From assembly GCA_030141605.1 (NCBI GenBank), contig JAQGDQ010000578.1, positions 105,001 through 136,507 on the forward strand: a stretch of 31,507 nt of DNA, in the 5' to 3' direction. The first letter of the stretch is position 1; each line of letters starts with the position of its first letter. A program made the translations under genes and the position numbers. This document shows, one piece after another, positions 30,340 through 31,507 of the stretch. The notes under the pieces are model-generated. The model was not told where the DNA came from and did no database searches. It worked only from the letters and a program-made list of their open reading frames with translations. The stretch is from Tubiluchus corallicola (taxonomy: Eukaryota > Priapulida > Priapulimorpha > Priapulimorphida > Tubiluchidae).

Positions 30340-30900
30340 AGCCTACCAGCGCATTACAATCTCAAGTTAATGTGTAATAATGTCTCCTCTCTGCTGATGC
30401 TCTCTGGGCGAGCAGTGGAGTGTCATCGATAGCCACTTCCGATTGCGTCTTTAATATCAATTTTTATTACCGAGCTGATTCATGACGTGGCTGTCGTTTT
30501 GGCGGCGAGTAATTTCTAAAGTCAACAGATGGTAACTGCGGCTTTTGCGGTTATTAAAATGCTTTCTGCCCGGTCCATTGTTTGCCCGGGTTCCTGTAAT
30601 AACATTGGCAGCTAAGTGAAAAGACTCAAGTCCGGAATTGACAGTTGGCCAATGGCAGACGCGCCGAATGTTTTGACAGAGGGTAATAAAAATACTCCAT
30701 TCTTCTCCAGTCTCAGAGGACCAAACTGTAATTACTATCATCGTAGCATCATCTTTTTTATCATTGATCACTGCTGTCTGCGGTACAAAGAGTCTTGTTG
30801 TTCCAGAAAACAACATGTCTGGTTAACTCTTTACCTAAGCTGGTGTACGATAGCCACACACGAAATGTCGGGCGATTCTAGGTATACCATCGTACTGTAA
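30340..30900. promoter_or_regulatory. Complex non-repetitive stretch, candidate intronic enhancer
   Basis: In contrast to its surroundings this 560-bp block has balanced composition and no repeats. It contains CAGATGG (E-box), CCATTGTT (SOX-type), GGCCAATGG (CCAAT-type) and TTAATATCAAT (homeodomain-type) motifs. The minus-strand frame at 30457-30816 is open for 119 codons from an ATG but has no domain I recognise. Regulatory conservation is a guess from composition. Confidence 0.25.
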
Positions 30901-31178
30901 TTACAGGTGCTAAGATGTACAGGTTTATCATGGATAATGCCTGGAGCTGCCTTGACGATTGAGCATTTCAGGTGTCTTGCACACCTTTAAAATACTGATG
31001 TGGATGCACGCCTCACGACTTGCCCTTTTTGCCATAGTTCGTTAATTTTAATGCACCGCTTCATGCTAATCCAGTCCAAACCTAATTACGTGTTTTTTAT
31101 TAAATTTTGTTTCAGCACATAGAAAATGCTATAGAAACTTAAAAATTTACACTAAAAATAAAAGAATACTACATGAAA
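30901..31178. other. Intronic stretch without supported gene
   Basis: AT-rich sequence with no feature that I can support. Confidence 0.4.
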
Positions 31179-31507
31179 GCACTATTAAAAGAGCTACAAA
31201 TATGCGAAAAATAAAATAAAAATATAGAGAATTTAAAACTGCAACACATCAGTTGCCCCAGAAGCACTATATGTAATCTTTTTATGTTAATACATAAAGT
31301 CACCAGTTTCACCTCCAAGCTTTAATGACGCAGTACCTTTTTTACCTCTGGCTTTTTTCCTATACCTTTTTTACCTCTGCTTTTCTTCCTATACCTTTTT
31401 ACCTCTGGCTTTTTCCCTATACCTTTTTTACCTCTGCTTTTTTTCCTTACCTTTTTTACCTCTGGCTTTTTCCCTATACCTTTTTTACCTCTGCTTTTCT
31501 TCCTATA
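31179..31507 (+). repeat. Dispersed repeat, copy 2, cut by the window end
   Basis: The first 155 bp match copy 1 (from 28557) almost base for base in the same orientation. The minisatellite then begins at about 31334. Here CTCTGGC and CTCTGC units alternate regularly, giving a two-unit higher order of about 56 bp, and the array runs off the window. Confidence 0.85.

Noticed and set aside
30457-30816. 119-codon minus-strand ORF from an ATG as a gene
   Set aside because: No recognisable domain, no splice context, and composition fits non-coding DNA; kept only as a finding to test.

Overview
The window is animal nuclear DNA, most likely from an invertebrate. It is AT-rich and intron-rich, with GT-AG exon borders and many microsatellites, minisatellites, foldback elements and worn transposon pieces. 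It shows no operons, ribosome-binding sites or long intact ORFs, and the species cannot be named from it. Almost every long open frame comes from a simple repeat. The real coding signals are short exons and transposon relics.

Host genes. (1) On the minus strand, two short exons at about 3252-3326 and 1218-1335 have good splice borders, join in phase and encode a soluble acidic segment. The first exon carries a motif resembling the start of an RWD domain. Their intron holds a Penelope-type GIY-YIG relic and a small hAT-like element. (2) On the plus strand, a first coding exon at 22565-22713 encodes a Ser/Gly-rich N-terminus and the start of a canonical EF-hand. It ends at a gtatgt donor. A short uORF and a CTCF-like motif lie upstream. 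From about 22714 to the window end the sequence reads as its first intron, and no second exon was found.

Mobile DNA. 6871-9525 is a 2.65 kb element with arms of about 615 bp in inverted orientation. It has a nested MITE inside and more copies of its arm at 17.8 kb and, in part, 25.8 kb. 17007-17759 is a deletion derivative of a Pogo/Tigger-type transposon, with perfect 25-bp terminal inverted repeats, a TA target duplication and a frameshifted pipsqueak HTH. Other pieces are a LINE C-terminal tail (11078-11381), hAT-like elements (2318-2649, 11490-11968), foldback elements (9864-9977, 10223-10956, 12729-12966, 13418-13741, 26017-26395), a Tc1-like relic (21673-21822), tRNA-like and 5S-like SINE-type sequences, and a direct pair of minisatellite-bearing repeats (28557 and 31179).

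Tandem repeats. Several arrays switch unit in blocks: 4394-4835, 20649-21213, 24184-24410 and 29722-30286. The 39-bp array at 15667-16134 stands out. It is open on both strands, its plus-strand product reads as decapeptides separated by RKR, and each unit carries a DR1-like nuclear-receptor half-site pair. No clearly new multi-gene system is visible. The best leads are the hidden minus-strand gene with its tandem splice-donor array, the 39-bp array, and the large inverted-repeat element.
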